Assembly: GCA_009784025.1 (NCBI GenBank)
Contig: WQVK01000008.1
Coordinates: forward strand, 1 to 62,673
Origin: Defluviitaleaceae bacterium
GTDB taxonomy: Bacteria > Bacillota > Clostridia > Lachnospirales > WQUN01
Length of the DNA stretch: 62,673 nt
Reading direction: 5' to 3'
The notes beneath the pieces are model-generated. The model was given only the letters and a program-made list of their open reading frames with translations, was not told the DNA's origin and searched no databases. Position 1 is the first letter of the stretch; each line of letters starts with the position of its first letter. A program made the translations under genes and the position numbers. Positions 1-7,572 of the stretch are shown here, in pieces.

Positions 1-1
1 T

Positions 2-94
2 ACGGCTACCACCACTCTTTCTATCTACTCTCATGCTTTTGAAAGCGCACAGACTCGTGCAATGGAGGCAATAGCAAGTGTGATTGACTTGTAA
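2..94 (+). CDS. Tyrosine recombinase/integrase, C-terminal end only
   Basis: Frame 2 is open from the window edge to TAA at 92-94 and gives about 30 residues containing TTTLSIYSHAFESAQ. This is the usual C-terminal box of phage/ICE-type tyrosine recombinases, where the Tyr of the T-L-x-x-Y-S-H pattern is the nucleophile that attacks DNA. The rest of the gene lies to the left of the window, so family and element type cannot be told. It implies that an integrated element, or its remnant, ends or is controlled near this edge. Confidence 0.7.
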   Translation, partial: TATTTLSIYSHAFESAQTRAMEAIASVIDL

Positions 95-301
95 TAATGT
101 GTAGTGACTTATGATATATGTAATTAGCCCCAGCCATAAAATCTTGACCAGATAAAGACCAACGCTAACGGCACGGGCCGGATTTACAAACACTAAACCT
201 TGTATTTATGGGCTTTTGTGGTGGTTGGGGCTAAAATGCAAATTTTGTTTACAAAAGAAGTGAAAAACTTTAATATTTCACTATATGTTAATTTTTTTCA
301 A
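95..301. other. Intergenic DNA after the recombinase, with an inverted repeat
   Basis: No convincing gene. A 12-bp inverted repeat lies at 125-136 (TTAGCCCCAGCC) and 223-234 (GGTTGGGGCTAA), and the direct text between contains CCATAAA/TTTATGG, which could extend the fold. The position directly behind a recombinase gene fits an attachment or recombinase-binding region, but no duplicated att core could be recognised. Confidence 0.35.
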
Positions 302-328
302 AAAAGCCCTAATTTATGGGCTTTTTTG
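302..328 (+). terminator. Intrinsic terminator-like hairpin
   Basis: AAAAAGCCC, an 8-nt A/T loop, then GGGCTTTTTT: a short G/C stem with A and T runs on both sides, able to act on either strand. It could end transcription from the recombinase side. Confidence 0.55.
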
Positions 329-348
329 TTTTTGAAGGTAGATGAAAA

Positions 349-436
349 GGCAAAAAAATGGTACCATACGGTACCATTTTACTGAAATTATGGTACCGTA
401 TGGTACCATTTTTGCCATTTCAGAAGAACTCTAGTT
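349..436. repeat. Nested GGTACC palindromes plus family C repeat end
   Basis: From 349 to 416 the arms GGCAAAAAAATGGTACC and GGTACCATTTTTGCC are inverted. Each arm is itself palindromic (GGTACCATACGGTACC and GGTACCGTATGGTACC). The same GGTACCATACGGTACC unit recurs near 19132-19150. At 417-436 the start of repeat family C (CAGAAGAACTCTAG) directly follows the stop codon of the oxidoreductase gene on the minus strand. Confidence 0.6.
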
Positions 437-1510
437 TTATTCACACCAAGCCTGTGTTTCACTAACAACCGCCCTACCCTCTTTCACAGCCTGGTCTATT
501 AGCAAGCTTAGGTACATATCTTGTAAGCCCTGGTTTAAGCTATAAGCTGGTTGGCCGCCTTTTGTGTAGTTGGCCATGTTGGCTAGCAGGTGGGCTATGG
601 CTATTTCGTCATCCACTAGGCGGCTGCCTGTGTGTGGGTTGCGATATTGCCATGCGCCGTCTGCCTGTATGCCTTTTAGGTCTACACCTTCAAAGTTATC
701 GTCTGTGCCTAGGGTTTTTCGTTTTAGTTTGGTTTCTATCGGGGTGTTAAAATTTTGTAGATATTTTATTTGATGGTTAAATATTTCGCCCCGGTCGCCC
801 TTCACTTGTATTATGTGAGAACGCACCCAAGAGCGATGCTGGTCGCCTTCAAAGTTTACAATCCCTGTTTTGCCGCTGGAGAATTTTAGCACTGCTATAG
901 TCTGTGTTTTTTGCAAAATGGCTTCATGGGTTGGCTCGCCGGCGCGGGTGTACCCCCCTACCACATTTACGGGGAAAGCCGTGGCTGTTATTTCGGCGTT
1001 TTCATAGGCTACGCCCAGGTACTGCCTTATAAGCGCTACAGCATGATAGCCATGAGAATAAGAGACCTGCGTATGCTGGATTTGCCCAAGCTTACCCCCG
1101 GCCACAAAAGCCAACCTTGCAGCATGCATAGGCTGGAAAGGATACTGCTCTGCCACCTGGATTTTTGCACCCGCAGGCAGTGACTTGTGAAAATGTATAA
1201 GCGATTCTAAGCTGGTGGCGGGAGGCGTCTCCAGCAGTACCGGCACACCCATCCCCAGCAGCTTTAGCGACACTTCCACATTGGCAGAAGCAGCAATGCT
1301 AACCACAACAAAATCCGGGCTGGCCGCCGTCAGCATTTCTTCCGGGGTTTTGTAACATCTCACGCCAAACTCTTGTGTAAACCTGGCGACCTTCTCGTCG
1401 CTTCTTGTTACCAGGCCCACAATCTCGAAACTGCCAGGCAGTAGCTTAGCCACCCGCAAGAAAAACTCTGCCCGCCATCCGCTTCCGTACAAACCAAATT
1501 TAATTTTCAT
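437..1510 (-). CDS. Gfo/Idh/MocA-family oxidoreductase
   Basis: A 357-residue protein with an N-terminal Rossmann fold (GLYGSGWRAEFF, residues 6-17) typical of NAD(P)-dependent sugar or cyclitol dehydrogenases of the Gfo/Idh/MocA family, followed by the alpha/beta substrate domain. ATG at 1510 was chosen because AGGTTGG/GGAGG lies just upstream; a TTG 12 nt further up would start inside the ribosome-binding site. The family's conserved EKP motif is ETP here (residues 94-96), so the lysine that normally contacts cofactor and substrate is missing; activity may be altered. Substrate unknown. Monocistronic. Confidence 0.85.
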   Translation of the reverse strand: MKIKFGLYGSGWRAEFFLRVAKLLPGSFEIVGLVTRSDEKVARFTQEFGVRCYKTPEEMLTAASPDFVVVSIAASANVEVSLKLLGMGVPVLLETPPATSLESLIHFHKSLPAGAKIQVAEQYPFQPMHAARLAFVAGGKLGQIQHTQVSYSHGYHAVALIRQYLGVAYENAEITATAFPVNVVGGYTRAGEPTHEAILQKTQTIAVLKFSSGKTGIVNFEGDQHRSWVRSHIIQVKGDRGEIFNHQIKYLQNFNTPIETKLKRKTLGTDDNFEGVDLKGIQADGAWQYRNPHTGSRLVDDEIAIAHLLANMANYTKGGQPAYSLNQGLQDMYLSLLIDQAVKEGRAVVSETQAWCE

Positions 1511-1547
1511 ACCAACCTCCAAATATTTTCTGGAATTATATCACAAA

Positions 1548-1580
1548 GCATGTATATTTTTCATTTCCCGGACAATAATA
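1548..1580 (+). promoter_or_regulatory. Possible forespore-type (sigF/sigG) promoter
   Basis: GCATG at 1548-1552 and GGACAATAATA at 1570-1580 are 17 nt apart and loosely resemble forespore sigma-factor boxes. They lie upstream of the small spore-protein gene at 1647. The match is by eye and imperfect. Confidence 0.3.
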
Positions 1581-1646
1581 TAACCATTCCTACGACACAA
1601 TAAGCTACTTACCAAAGCCCAACCGGGCGCGAAGGGAGGTAACAGC

Positions 1647-1778
1647 ATGACAAACAACAACAAAAAGCAACACGCGGAAGCAAACACAAACAACAACACA
1701 ACAAACAACAACGCCAACCGCACAGAATTTGCAACAGACATGAACAAAACGAATAAAGGCAATAAGAATTCTAAGTAA
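1647..1778 (+). CDS. Small acid-soluble spore protein, gamma-like (43 aa)
   Basis: A 43-residue, Asn/Lys/Thr-rich hydrophilic protein with no cysteine or tryptophan, preceded by a strong ribosome-binding site (GGGAGGTAAC, 6 nt before ATG) and followed by a clear terminator. It contains one TEFA site (residues 26-29, in RTEFATDMNK), the sequence that the germination protease GPR cuts in gamma-type SASPs of Bacillus (TEFASET). Gamma SASPs are amino-acid stores packed in the spore core and are not DNA binding. It is much shorter than Bacillus SspE (about 84-93 aa with two or more sites). Function is inferred from the single motif and composition; another low-complexity spore protein is possible. 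Confidence 0.6.
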   Translation: MTNNNKKQHAEANTNNNTTNNNANRTEFATDMNKTNKGNKNSK

Positions 1779-1842
1779 TGATATCGTCAGAGGTTTCGCC
1801 AGCCAAACCTCCGCCCGCTTTTTTGAAAAAACAGGGCAAAAA

Positions 1843-1890
1843 AACTCCAGCATTGGGATTTAATTTAAACCCCAATGCTGGAGTTTTTTT
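1843..1890 (+). terminator. Rho-independent terminator of the SASP-like gene
   Basis: ACTCCAGCATTGGG and CCCCAATGCTGGAGT form a 14-bp perfect stem with an A/T-rich loop, followed by seven or more T. The preceding 1791-1842 stretch is a copy of the family E repeat (inverted GTCAGAGG...CCCGCTTTTTTGAAAAAA). Confidence 0.85.
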
Positions 1891-1981
1891 GTGGCTTACA
1901 CATAAAAACATTTCCTGCTTATCTTGCATATCATATTTTAAGGGCCAAAAAATTGGCCTGTAAGAAAATAGAAAGGGGACA

Positions 1982-4174
1982 ATGAAGATGATAAATATTA
2001 CTGGGCGCGTGCTTTTTGATAGACAACGGACTATGGATGTTCAAGGATTAAAAGGTATAGATAACGTGCCTGTTGTATTGCAAAGCATGATCGCGCCTTA
2101 CCAGCGGCTTGCTGTATTAACAAACAATAACGGCGAATACGCCTTTCACAAGGTACCACAAGGTGATTATTGGATAGTTGAAGCGTATGGAGAAACCGCT
2201 ATCCCATCTCCGGGGGATTTTGGTGAAGCATTACCCGCCCCAAAAACAAATGCGGTCTTGCCGCCGATAAATTTTGCACCAAACCCGCCCACAGGGGCTA
2301 CACATTTGGATTGTGTTACACCAAGCACATTGCTGGTTACAGTTGATTCAGAAAACCTAAGTGAGCAGAATTTTTTTAATGGTCCGGTGAAGTATATACC
2401 TATTGAAACCATAATGGACAGCTGTGCTATAGTTTGCCCTAATAATCTATTGGTTGATGCCGAGTACGGAACGATGGGAAGTTTCGCTGCTGGCAAAGAT
2501 GCAAATACAGGAGTACCAAGCGAACCATATCCCGAAAATGTGCCGGATTTTCAATATGTCTTGCCTCTGTCACATGAAGTGCAAACCCCCGGTTATCCCA
2601 AATGGTTTCATGCCCCGGAAGATGGTGAGTACACCGTTCAAAATATCTTAAACGACGATAACAGTAACCGTATAGGGGCCTGGTGGCGCATTGCCGACCA
2701 CACAACAGGAAACGAAACCGGCAGGATGATGGTGGTAAATGGACACATCCCGGGGCATGCGTTTTTTTCCGAGGATGTTACCGTCACGCCAGACCAGCAT
2801 TATCTGTTTAGCGCATGGATTATAAATTTATTTAAGTCGCAGGGTTGGGCAGACCCCAAGCTTGGCGTAAAAATTCTTGACGAAAAAGGAAAAGCAATTT
2901 ACAGCGCAACACTTGGGGCTTTAATTCCCGTAAACACCGATATGCCCGAATGGAAACAAATAGGTACTGTAATAAATTCATACGACAACACAAAGCTGAC
3001 CGTTAAGTTTCTTAGTGAAGGGGAAGCCGCAATAGGCAACGACTACGCAATTGATGATATTTCCCTCAATAAAATAACTGTGCCCAAATTCATCCCGGTA
3101 AAAAGTATAGACCGGCCCGTTGCTTTTGTTGGGGAAACAGTTGTTTACAAGGTTGTGCTAAAGAACAATTGCACCCTCCCTTTAACAAACGTTATCTTTT
3201 TGGATAAATTGCCGCAAGGGTTAGTTTTTGTAGATGGCTCAGTTACCGTGAATGGTTTAGATGAACCGTTGGCTAACCCGGAAACTGGATTCCCATTACC
3301 AGACCTTTCTGGCGGAGACGAAGTGGTAGTACAGTTTAAAGCATTAGCTGAGTCTGAACAACACAATCCTGTTATAAACATGGCAGAAATGCAATATAAA
3401 TACACACCCGTTGAAGGCGGCATACCCGCAACTTATGATGTTGAATCTAATGAAGTATGCTTAGAAATAAAGAAAGGGGATATAAATAGTATGTTGCTTA
3501 TGAGCAAAATTGCAGTGGGTGCGCCTCTGGTTGGTGGTGAATTTACCTTTGGGATATTCGAGCATGGCCATTCCGACCCGCTGTACACTGCCACAAACGA
3601 TTCAAAAGGGCTTATCAAATTCACAGATGTACAATTTTCTGCAACAGGGGAATATAATTATACAGTAAAGGAAATTGACGCCCCACAAGATTGGGATGCC
3701 GACACTGCTGAATGGCGCATTAAAATTGTGGTAACCAATGTACAGGGTAATCTTGTTGCTACGGTAACTTACCCTGATGGTGTTCCTATTTTTGTAAACA
3801 AACACGAAAGTGCAACATGCGGCGCATTTCAATTTCCAGATTTAACTTTTGATGAGCCTGGCACCTACGAATACACTTTGCGGGAACTAACTGAATCTGG
3901 CGACGGCTGGACTACAGACGACAAAGTTATAAAGGTGATAGTAACCGTAATAGATGACGGGCATGGGAACTTTGTTGCAACAGTAGAATACCCAGACGGT
4001 TTCCCGTCTTTCACGAACGTATACAACGTTACCCCAACACGCATTATAATCAGCGGATGTAAAATTGCTATCGGTGCGCCACTTCCTGTAGGGCGGTTTG
4101 AATTTGGATTGTTCGATTCGGAAGGAAATGAAATTGCAAGAGTAACAAATGGTGCGGCCGACGAAACTATTTAA
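1982..4174 (+). CDS. Pilin/adhesin-like surface protein, N-terminal part of a split gene
   Basis: 730 residues. About 1-90 form a Cna-B/SdrD-like beta sandwich (NNNGEYAFHKVPQGDYWI); about 370-490 resemble a DUF11 repeat (VFVGETVVYKVVLKNN...LPLTNVIFLDKLPQGLVF); about 505-690 hold two streptococcal-pilin (Spy0128/FctA-type) isopeptide domains, each with an FPDLTFDEPGTYEYTLRE-like strand. A third such domain begins at about 700 and is cut off after NGAADETI. It resumes in another frame at 4341, so the original gene was interrupted by repeat DNA. There is no signal peptide and no LPXTG motif, unlike sortase-linked pilins. A spore-surface role is conceivable given the SASP-like gene just upstream, but that is inference. 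Start: AGAAAGGGG precedes ATG 1982. Confidence 0.7.
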   Translation: MKMINITGRVLFDRQRTMDVQGLKGIDNVPVVLQSMIAPYQRLAVLTNNNGEYAFHKVPQGDYWIVEAYGETAIPSPGDFGEALPAPKTNAVLPPINFAPNPPTGATHLDCVTPSTLLVTVDSENLSEQNFFNGPVKYIPIETIMDSCAIVCPNNLLVDAEYGTMGSFAAGKDANTGVPSEPYPENVPDFQYVLPLSHEVQTPGYPKWFHAPEDGEYTVQNILNDDNSNRIGAWWRIADHTTGNETGRMMVVNGHIPGHAFFSEDVTVTPDQHYLFSAWIINLFKSQGWADPKLGVKILDEKGKAIYSATLGALIPVNTDMPEWKQIGTVINSYDNTKLTVKFLSEGEAAIGNDYAIDDISLNKITVPKFIPVKSIDRPVAFVGETVVYKVVLKNNCTLPLTNVIFLDKLPQGLVFVDGSVTVNGLDEPLANPETGFPLPDLSGGDEVVVQFKALAESEQHNPVINMAEMQYKYTPVEGGIPATYDVESNEVCLEIKKGDINSMLLMSKIAVGAPLVGGEFTFGIFEHGHSDPLYTATNDSKGLIKFTDVQFSATGEYNYTVKEIDAPQDWDADTAEWRIKIVVTNVQGNLVATVTYPDGVPIFVNKHESATCGAFQFPDLTFDEPGTYEYTLRELTESGDGWTTDDKVIKVIVTVIDDGHGNFVATVEYPDGFPSFTNVYNVTPTRIIISGCKIAIGAPLPVGRFEFGLFDSEGNEIARVTNGAADETI

Positions 4175-4340
4175 TGATATAACAAACTTCTTTCGAAATC
4201 GCGTTTTTTGTGATTTCAGTAGAACTCTAGTGAAATAAATGAAAAAACGGTCTCGCCTAAGCGGTACAGGCGTTTTTACCGCGACAGGCGAGACCGGTTT
4301 TGTATATGAAGGTAAATATATTATTAGGGGGTATGATTGA
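4175..4340. mobile_element. Repeat insertion splitting the pilin-like gene (family C + MITE B)
   Basis: About 166 bp between the two halves of the third pilin domain. 4184-4227 is a family C hairpin (CTTCTTTCGAAATCGCG.../...GATTTCAGTAGAACTCTAG) and 4226-4308 a shortened MITE B with the inverted arms CGGTCTCGCC and GGCGAGACCG. Right-hand terminal bases have drifted (GTTTTGTATA). It introduces the TAA that ends the first half. Confidence 0.65.
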
Positions 4341-4835
4341 ATGAAATGCCAAAACATAAATTTTCCTGCGCTTACATTTTCGTCTCCTGGTATATATTCT
4401 TATACGATAAAAGAACTTACACCCTCTGATAGGTACTGGAAAACAGATAACCGAGTTTACCGGGCAATAGTTACGGTAACGAATAATGAAGAGGGAAAAC
4501 TTGAAGCACGCGTAGATTATCCAGACGGTTTTCCTAAGTTTGTAAACACGCATTGCCCGGTTCCACCACCGCCACCATGTGATGTGTGCAAGCATTTTGA
4601 TTGCATACCCTTCCCAATGTTTCTGTTCTCGCCACCGCAAAAACCTGAGTTTGAGAATATTATGGAAGCAAAAGAAAATGTGTTTGATTGGTGGGATGAT
4701 GTACTCAAATACCTACGCGAGTATTGTAACCGATATTGGTGGGATTATTTTCAACAACGCTGGCGTGATGATTTTTGCGATTATAAAGAAGAATGTCTTT
4801 GTGGTAAATGCCATAGAGAGAACAAACATGAATGA
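4341..4835 (+). CDS. C-terminal part of the split pilin-like protein
   Basis: 164 residues. Residues 5-60 (INFPALTFSSPGIYSYTIKE) complete the isopeptide-type domain that breaks off at 4174. Then comes a proline stretch (PVPPPPPCDVCK) and a Trp/Cys/charged tail (WWDYFQQRWRDDF, ECLCGKCHRENKHE). No transmembrane or sorting signal. GGGGG lies 9 nt before ATG 4341, so it could be translated separately, but domain continuity argues that it is the detached 3' end of the upstream gene. Whether the fragment is expressed is unknown. Confidence 0.55.
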   Translation: MKCQNINFPALTFSSPGIYSYTIKELTPSDRYWKTDNRVYRAIVTVTNNEEGKLEARVDYPDGFPKFVNTHCPVPPPPPCDVCKHFDCIPFPMFLFSPPQKPEFENIMEAKENVFDWWDDVLKYLREYCNRYWWDYFQQRWRDDFCDYKEECLCGKCHRENKHE

Positions 4836-4850
4836 AATAAAAAACCGCCC

Positions 4851-4915
4851 CCACACCTCCAAAAAATCAAAGTTTTTTGATAAAACTTTTTTCAAAAAAG
4901 TTTTTGGAGGTGTGG
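4851..4915. terminator. Bidirectional fold-back terminator (family E repeat)
   Basis: Arms CCACACCTCCAAAAA (4851-4865) and TTTTTGGAGGTGTGG (4901-4915) enclose a second A/T-rich hairpin. It separates the convergent pilin fragment and yebC and continues into GGCGAAGCCTCTGACGGTTTTA, a sequence found again at about 24755-24777. Confidence 0.65.
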
Positions 4916-4944
4916 TCGGCGAAGCCTCTGACGGTTTTATAATG

Positions 4945-5673
4945 TTACTGCTCCCAATTATGGTAAAAATCCTGCACGTCGTCGTCTTCGTCTAGTATGT
5001 CTATCATTTTGTTCATTTGTTTTAGTTCTTCTGGGGTGGTTAGGGTGGCGTAGGTTTGGGGTAGCATTGTTACTTCTGCGGATATCATGGGGATGTTGGC
5101 TGCTTCTATGGCCTCGCGCACGGCAGAGAAGTTGTCTGGGTGGGTGATTATCTCGAAGCCGCCGTCTTGGGTTATGAAATCGTCTGCGCCTGCGTCTGCG
5201 GTTAGCATCATAAGGTCTTCTTCGCCCATGCCGCAGTTTGTTTCTACCATTATTTGGCCCACTTCGTTGAACATGAAGGACACACAGCCTGGGGTGCCCA
5301 TGTTTCCGCCGCCCTTGGTGAAGGCATGGCGCACATTGGCCGCAGAGCGGGTTTTGTTGTCTGTAAGCACTTTTACTATAACTGCAACGCCGGCCGGGCC
5401 GTAGCCTTCGTAGGTTGCCGCTTCATAGTTAATTTGCTCGCCCTCGCCGGCGGCTTTTTTGATGCAGCGCTCTATGCTGTCTGTGGACATATTTTCTGAC
5501 TTGGCCTTGGCGATAACGTCTTTTAGTTTAATATTTGAGGCCGGGTCACCGCCGCCCCCGTGTTTTACAGCCATGGTTAACTCCCGCCCAAGCCTGGTAA
5601 AAACCCGCGCCTTAGCAGAATCGTTTTTTTCCTTGCGATGCTTAATATTCGAGAATTTTGAATGCCCTGCCAT
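4945..5673 (-). CDS. yebC: YebC/PmpR-family protein
   Basis: 242 residues with the full YebC signature from the start (MAGHSKFSNIKHRKE) and the expected length of about 240. Known members are cytosolic; some regulate transcription, others assist translation of proline-rich stretches. GGAGGGTCAACT precedes ATG 5673. Single gene flanked by repeats on both sides; the 3' end runs directly into a family E repeat. Confidence 0.95.
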   Translation of the reverse strand: MAGHSKFSNIKHRKEKNDSAKARVFTRLGRELTMAVKHGGGGDPASNIKLKDVIAKAKSENMSTDSIERCIKKAAGEGEQINYEAATYEGYGPAGVAVIVKVLTDNKTRSAANVRHAFTKGGGNMGTPGCVSFMFNEVGQIMVETNCGMGEEDLMMLTADAGADDFITQDGGFEIITHPDNFSAVREAIEAANIPMISAEVTMLPQTYATLTTPEELKQMNKMIDILDEDDDVQDFYHNWEQ

Positions 5674-5738
5674 AGTTGACCCTCCTTGATGTTGAAACCG
5701 CTGTTCATAAGGCTTGATAAAGAACTCTAATATTTTTT

Positions 5739-5765
5739 CAGTTGGTCGGAAAATCCGACCAACTG
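5739..5765. repeat. Family A palindrome, copy 1
   Basis: CAGTTGGTCGG / CCGACCAACTG perfect palindrome, its stem prolonged by a TTTTTT/AAAAA pair outside the core (5733-5771). No T-run follows the stem on either strand, so it is not a textbook terminator here. Confidence 0.85.
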
Positions 5766-5776
5766 AAAAATTATTC

Positions 5777-5855
5777 TATAGTAGAGTTCTTCTGAAATTG
5801 CAAAAAACGCAATTTCAGAAGAAGCAAAAGATTGAAAATGTAACATTTCACTATA
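5777..5855. repeat. Family C element between TATAGT and ACTATA ends
   Basis: A 79-bp unit starting TATAGTAGAG and ending TTTCACTATA, holding the hairpin CTTCTGAAATTGC / GCAATTTCAGAAG. Its segment 5783-5844 (62 bp) is identical to 24504-24565. The final CTATA supplies the TAG stop codon of the SCIFF maturase gene on the minus strand. Confidence 0.8.
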
Positions 5856-7230
5856 CTCTTGCTGCCGCCATGTACAATGCGCATTCTATGCGCTTTTTTT
5901 GCAGTTCGCAGCTTACTTTGTCTGGTTTTAGAATATGGCCGTTCATGTGATGGGCTGTGGCCATGCAGCCGCCGCTACAATAGTATTTTGCCCAGCAGTT
6001 TAAGCATTCGCTTTTGGCGAACACATGACATGCAGAGAAATCGCTAACTAAAGTTTTGTTGATTATTCCACTGTCTAAATCACCTAAGCGGAAGCTTTGG
6101 TCCATAACAAATTGATGGCATGGGTATAACTGGCCGCTAGGGGTTACTGCAAGGTATTCTGCCCCTGCGCCGCAGCCTGTTACGCGCTTGGCCAAGCATG
6201 GGCCGCCATCCAAATCCATCTCAAAATGGAAGAAATGCACGCCCTCCCCTGCCCTTTCCCGCTCCAGTAGCGAGTCTGCAAGCTTTTCGTATTCTGCAAA
6301 AAGTTGTGGCAGATGTTCTTCTGTAAGGGCATAATCTGCGTCCTGCGGGGCGACCACCGGCTCTACAGAAAGCTGCTTAAACCCGCAACTAGCCATATGC
6401 AGCACATCTGCCGCAAAGTCTAGGTTGTGGCAGGTGTATGTGCCGCGTACATAATAGTTTTTTTGGCCGCGTGATTCTGCCAGGGCTTTTATTTTTGGCA
6501 AAATTGTATCGTAGCTGCCGCCACCTTTGTTTAGGCGGCGCATATTGTCATTTACTTCTTTGCGGCCGTCTAGGCTAAGTACGACATTGTCCATGTTTTC
6601 GTTAATATATTTATTGGCTTCTTCGTTTAGCAATGCGCCGTTAGTGGTTAGGGTGAAGCGGAATTTCTTGCCTGTTTCTGCTTCGCGCTTCCTACCATGG
6701 GCAACTACTTCCTTTACGGCATCGAAGTTTAACATCGGTTCGCCGCCGAAAAAATCCACCTCTAGGTTACGCCGCGCGCCGGAATTTTCTATCAAAAAAT
6801 CCAGGGCTTTTTTGCCCACTTCTGCCGGCATAAGGCCTCTGTCGCTAAGCCCTTCACCAGAATATGTGCCATCCCCAGCAAAACAATAGCCGCAGCGCAA
6901 GTTGCATTCATGGGCCATATGCAGGCACATTGCCTTTACCACTGGCTGGCGGGTTTCCATATGGCTGTGTGCTGCATGGGGGTTGTCTGGCGAAAAAAGC
7001 TGCCCGGCTTCTGCCAGCGCCAAGATATCACCCTTTATAGAATCGCTAACCAGCCCATTATTGGCTGGGTCTGCAAAAAAATCTGCAACACTAAAAGGCT
7101 TACTGTAAAGGTAAGCCTTCTCATTTATCAGTTTTAATGCACCAAAAGTGCCGTCATCCACTTGATGCAACGAGCCGCTGGCTACGTCCAGCACCAAGTT
7201 TCGCGACTTGATTGTAAAACAATGTATCAC
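5851..7230 (-). CDS. scfB: SCIFF peptide maturase, radical SAM thioether synthase
   Basis: 459 residues. A RiPP-recognition-like N terminus (1-85) is followed by the radical SAM domain with the cluster motif CNLRCGYCFAGDG at about 110-122 and a C-terminal SPASM-type cysteine region (CGAGAEYLAV...CLNCWAKYYCSGGC). Known members install Cys-to-Thr thioether bonds in the SCIFF peptide, whose gene lies 10 nt upstream. The start is GTG 7230 behind GAGGG. The UAG stop is made from the end of a family C repeat, so the last codons (RV) may be repeat-derived. Confidence 0.93.
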   Translation of the reverse strand: MIHCFTIKSRNLVLDVASGSLHQVDDGTFGALKLINEKAYLYSKPFSVADFFADPANNGLVSDSIKGDILALAEAGQLFSPDNPHAAHSHMETRQPVVKAMCLHMAHECNLRCGYCFAGDGTYSGEGLSDRGLMPAEVGKKALDFLIENSGARRNLEVDFFGGEPMLNFDAVKEVVAHGRKREAETGKKFRFTLTTNGALLNEEANKYINENMDNVVLSLDGRKEVNDNMRRLNKGGGSYDTILPKIKALAESRGQKNYYVRGTYTCHNLDFAADVLHMASCGFKQLSVEPVVAPQDADYALTEEHLPQLFAEYEKLADSLLERERAGEGVHFFHFEMDLDGGPCLAKRVTGCGAGAEYLAVTPSGQLYPCHQFVMDQSFRLGDLDSGIINKTLVSDFSACHVFAKSECLNCWAKYYCSGGCMATAHHMNGHILKPDKVSCELQKKRIECALYMAAARV

Positions 7231-7240
7231 AATATCCCTC

Positions 7241-7456
7241 TTATGCTGTTACTGGTTTTCTGGCTTCTAGCAAAGTTTCTTTTGCTTGTGGGTGGCGTAG
7301 GGTAGATGCGCCTTTTTCGCAGTTTTGGTTGGCCACTGTGCAAGAAGTTTTGCAGGCAGATTGGCATGAAGTCTGGCATTCGCCGCAGCCCATGGCTTGC
7401 GCGTGGTGGTCGCCTTTGTTTAGGTTGCCGCTGAAAATTGTTTTGATATGGCTCAT
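7241..7456 (-). CDS. scfA: SCIFF ranthipeptide precursor
   Basis: 71 residues with the unmistakable six-cysteine core CGECQTSCQSACKTSC plus a sixth Cys in NQNC. SCIFF peptides are near-universal in Clostridia and are modified by the adjacent radical SAM maturase. The usual peptide is about 45-50 residues ending soon after the last Cys; this one has an extra tail of about 24 residues (GASTLRHPQAKETLLEARKPVTA) and a longer leader-core spacer. AAGGAGA precedes ATG 7456. Confidence 0.95.
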   Translation of the reverse strand: MSHIKTIFSGNLNKGDHHAQAMGCGECQTSCQSACKTSCTVANQNCEKGASTLRHPQAKETLLEARKPVTA

Positions 7457-7572
7457 GATATAAGTCTCCTTTTGTTTTAATGGGCTGTTTGCCCCATACT
7501 TACGGCTATTGGCTTGGCTTTTGCCAAAACCTTAGAATATGTCATCTCTCGTATTCTACAATATTTGTGGTG

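Noticed and set aside
1541-1853. Minus-strand hydrophobic ORFs near the SASP-like gene
   Set aside because: Val/Phe/Cys strings opposite the Asn/Lys-rich gene; they cross its terminator.
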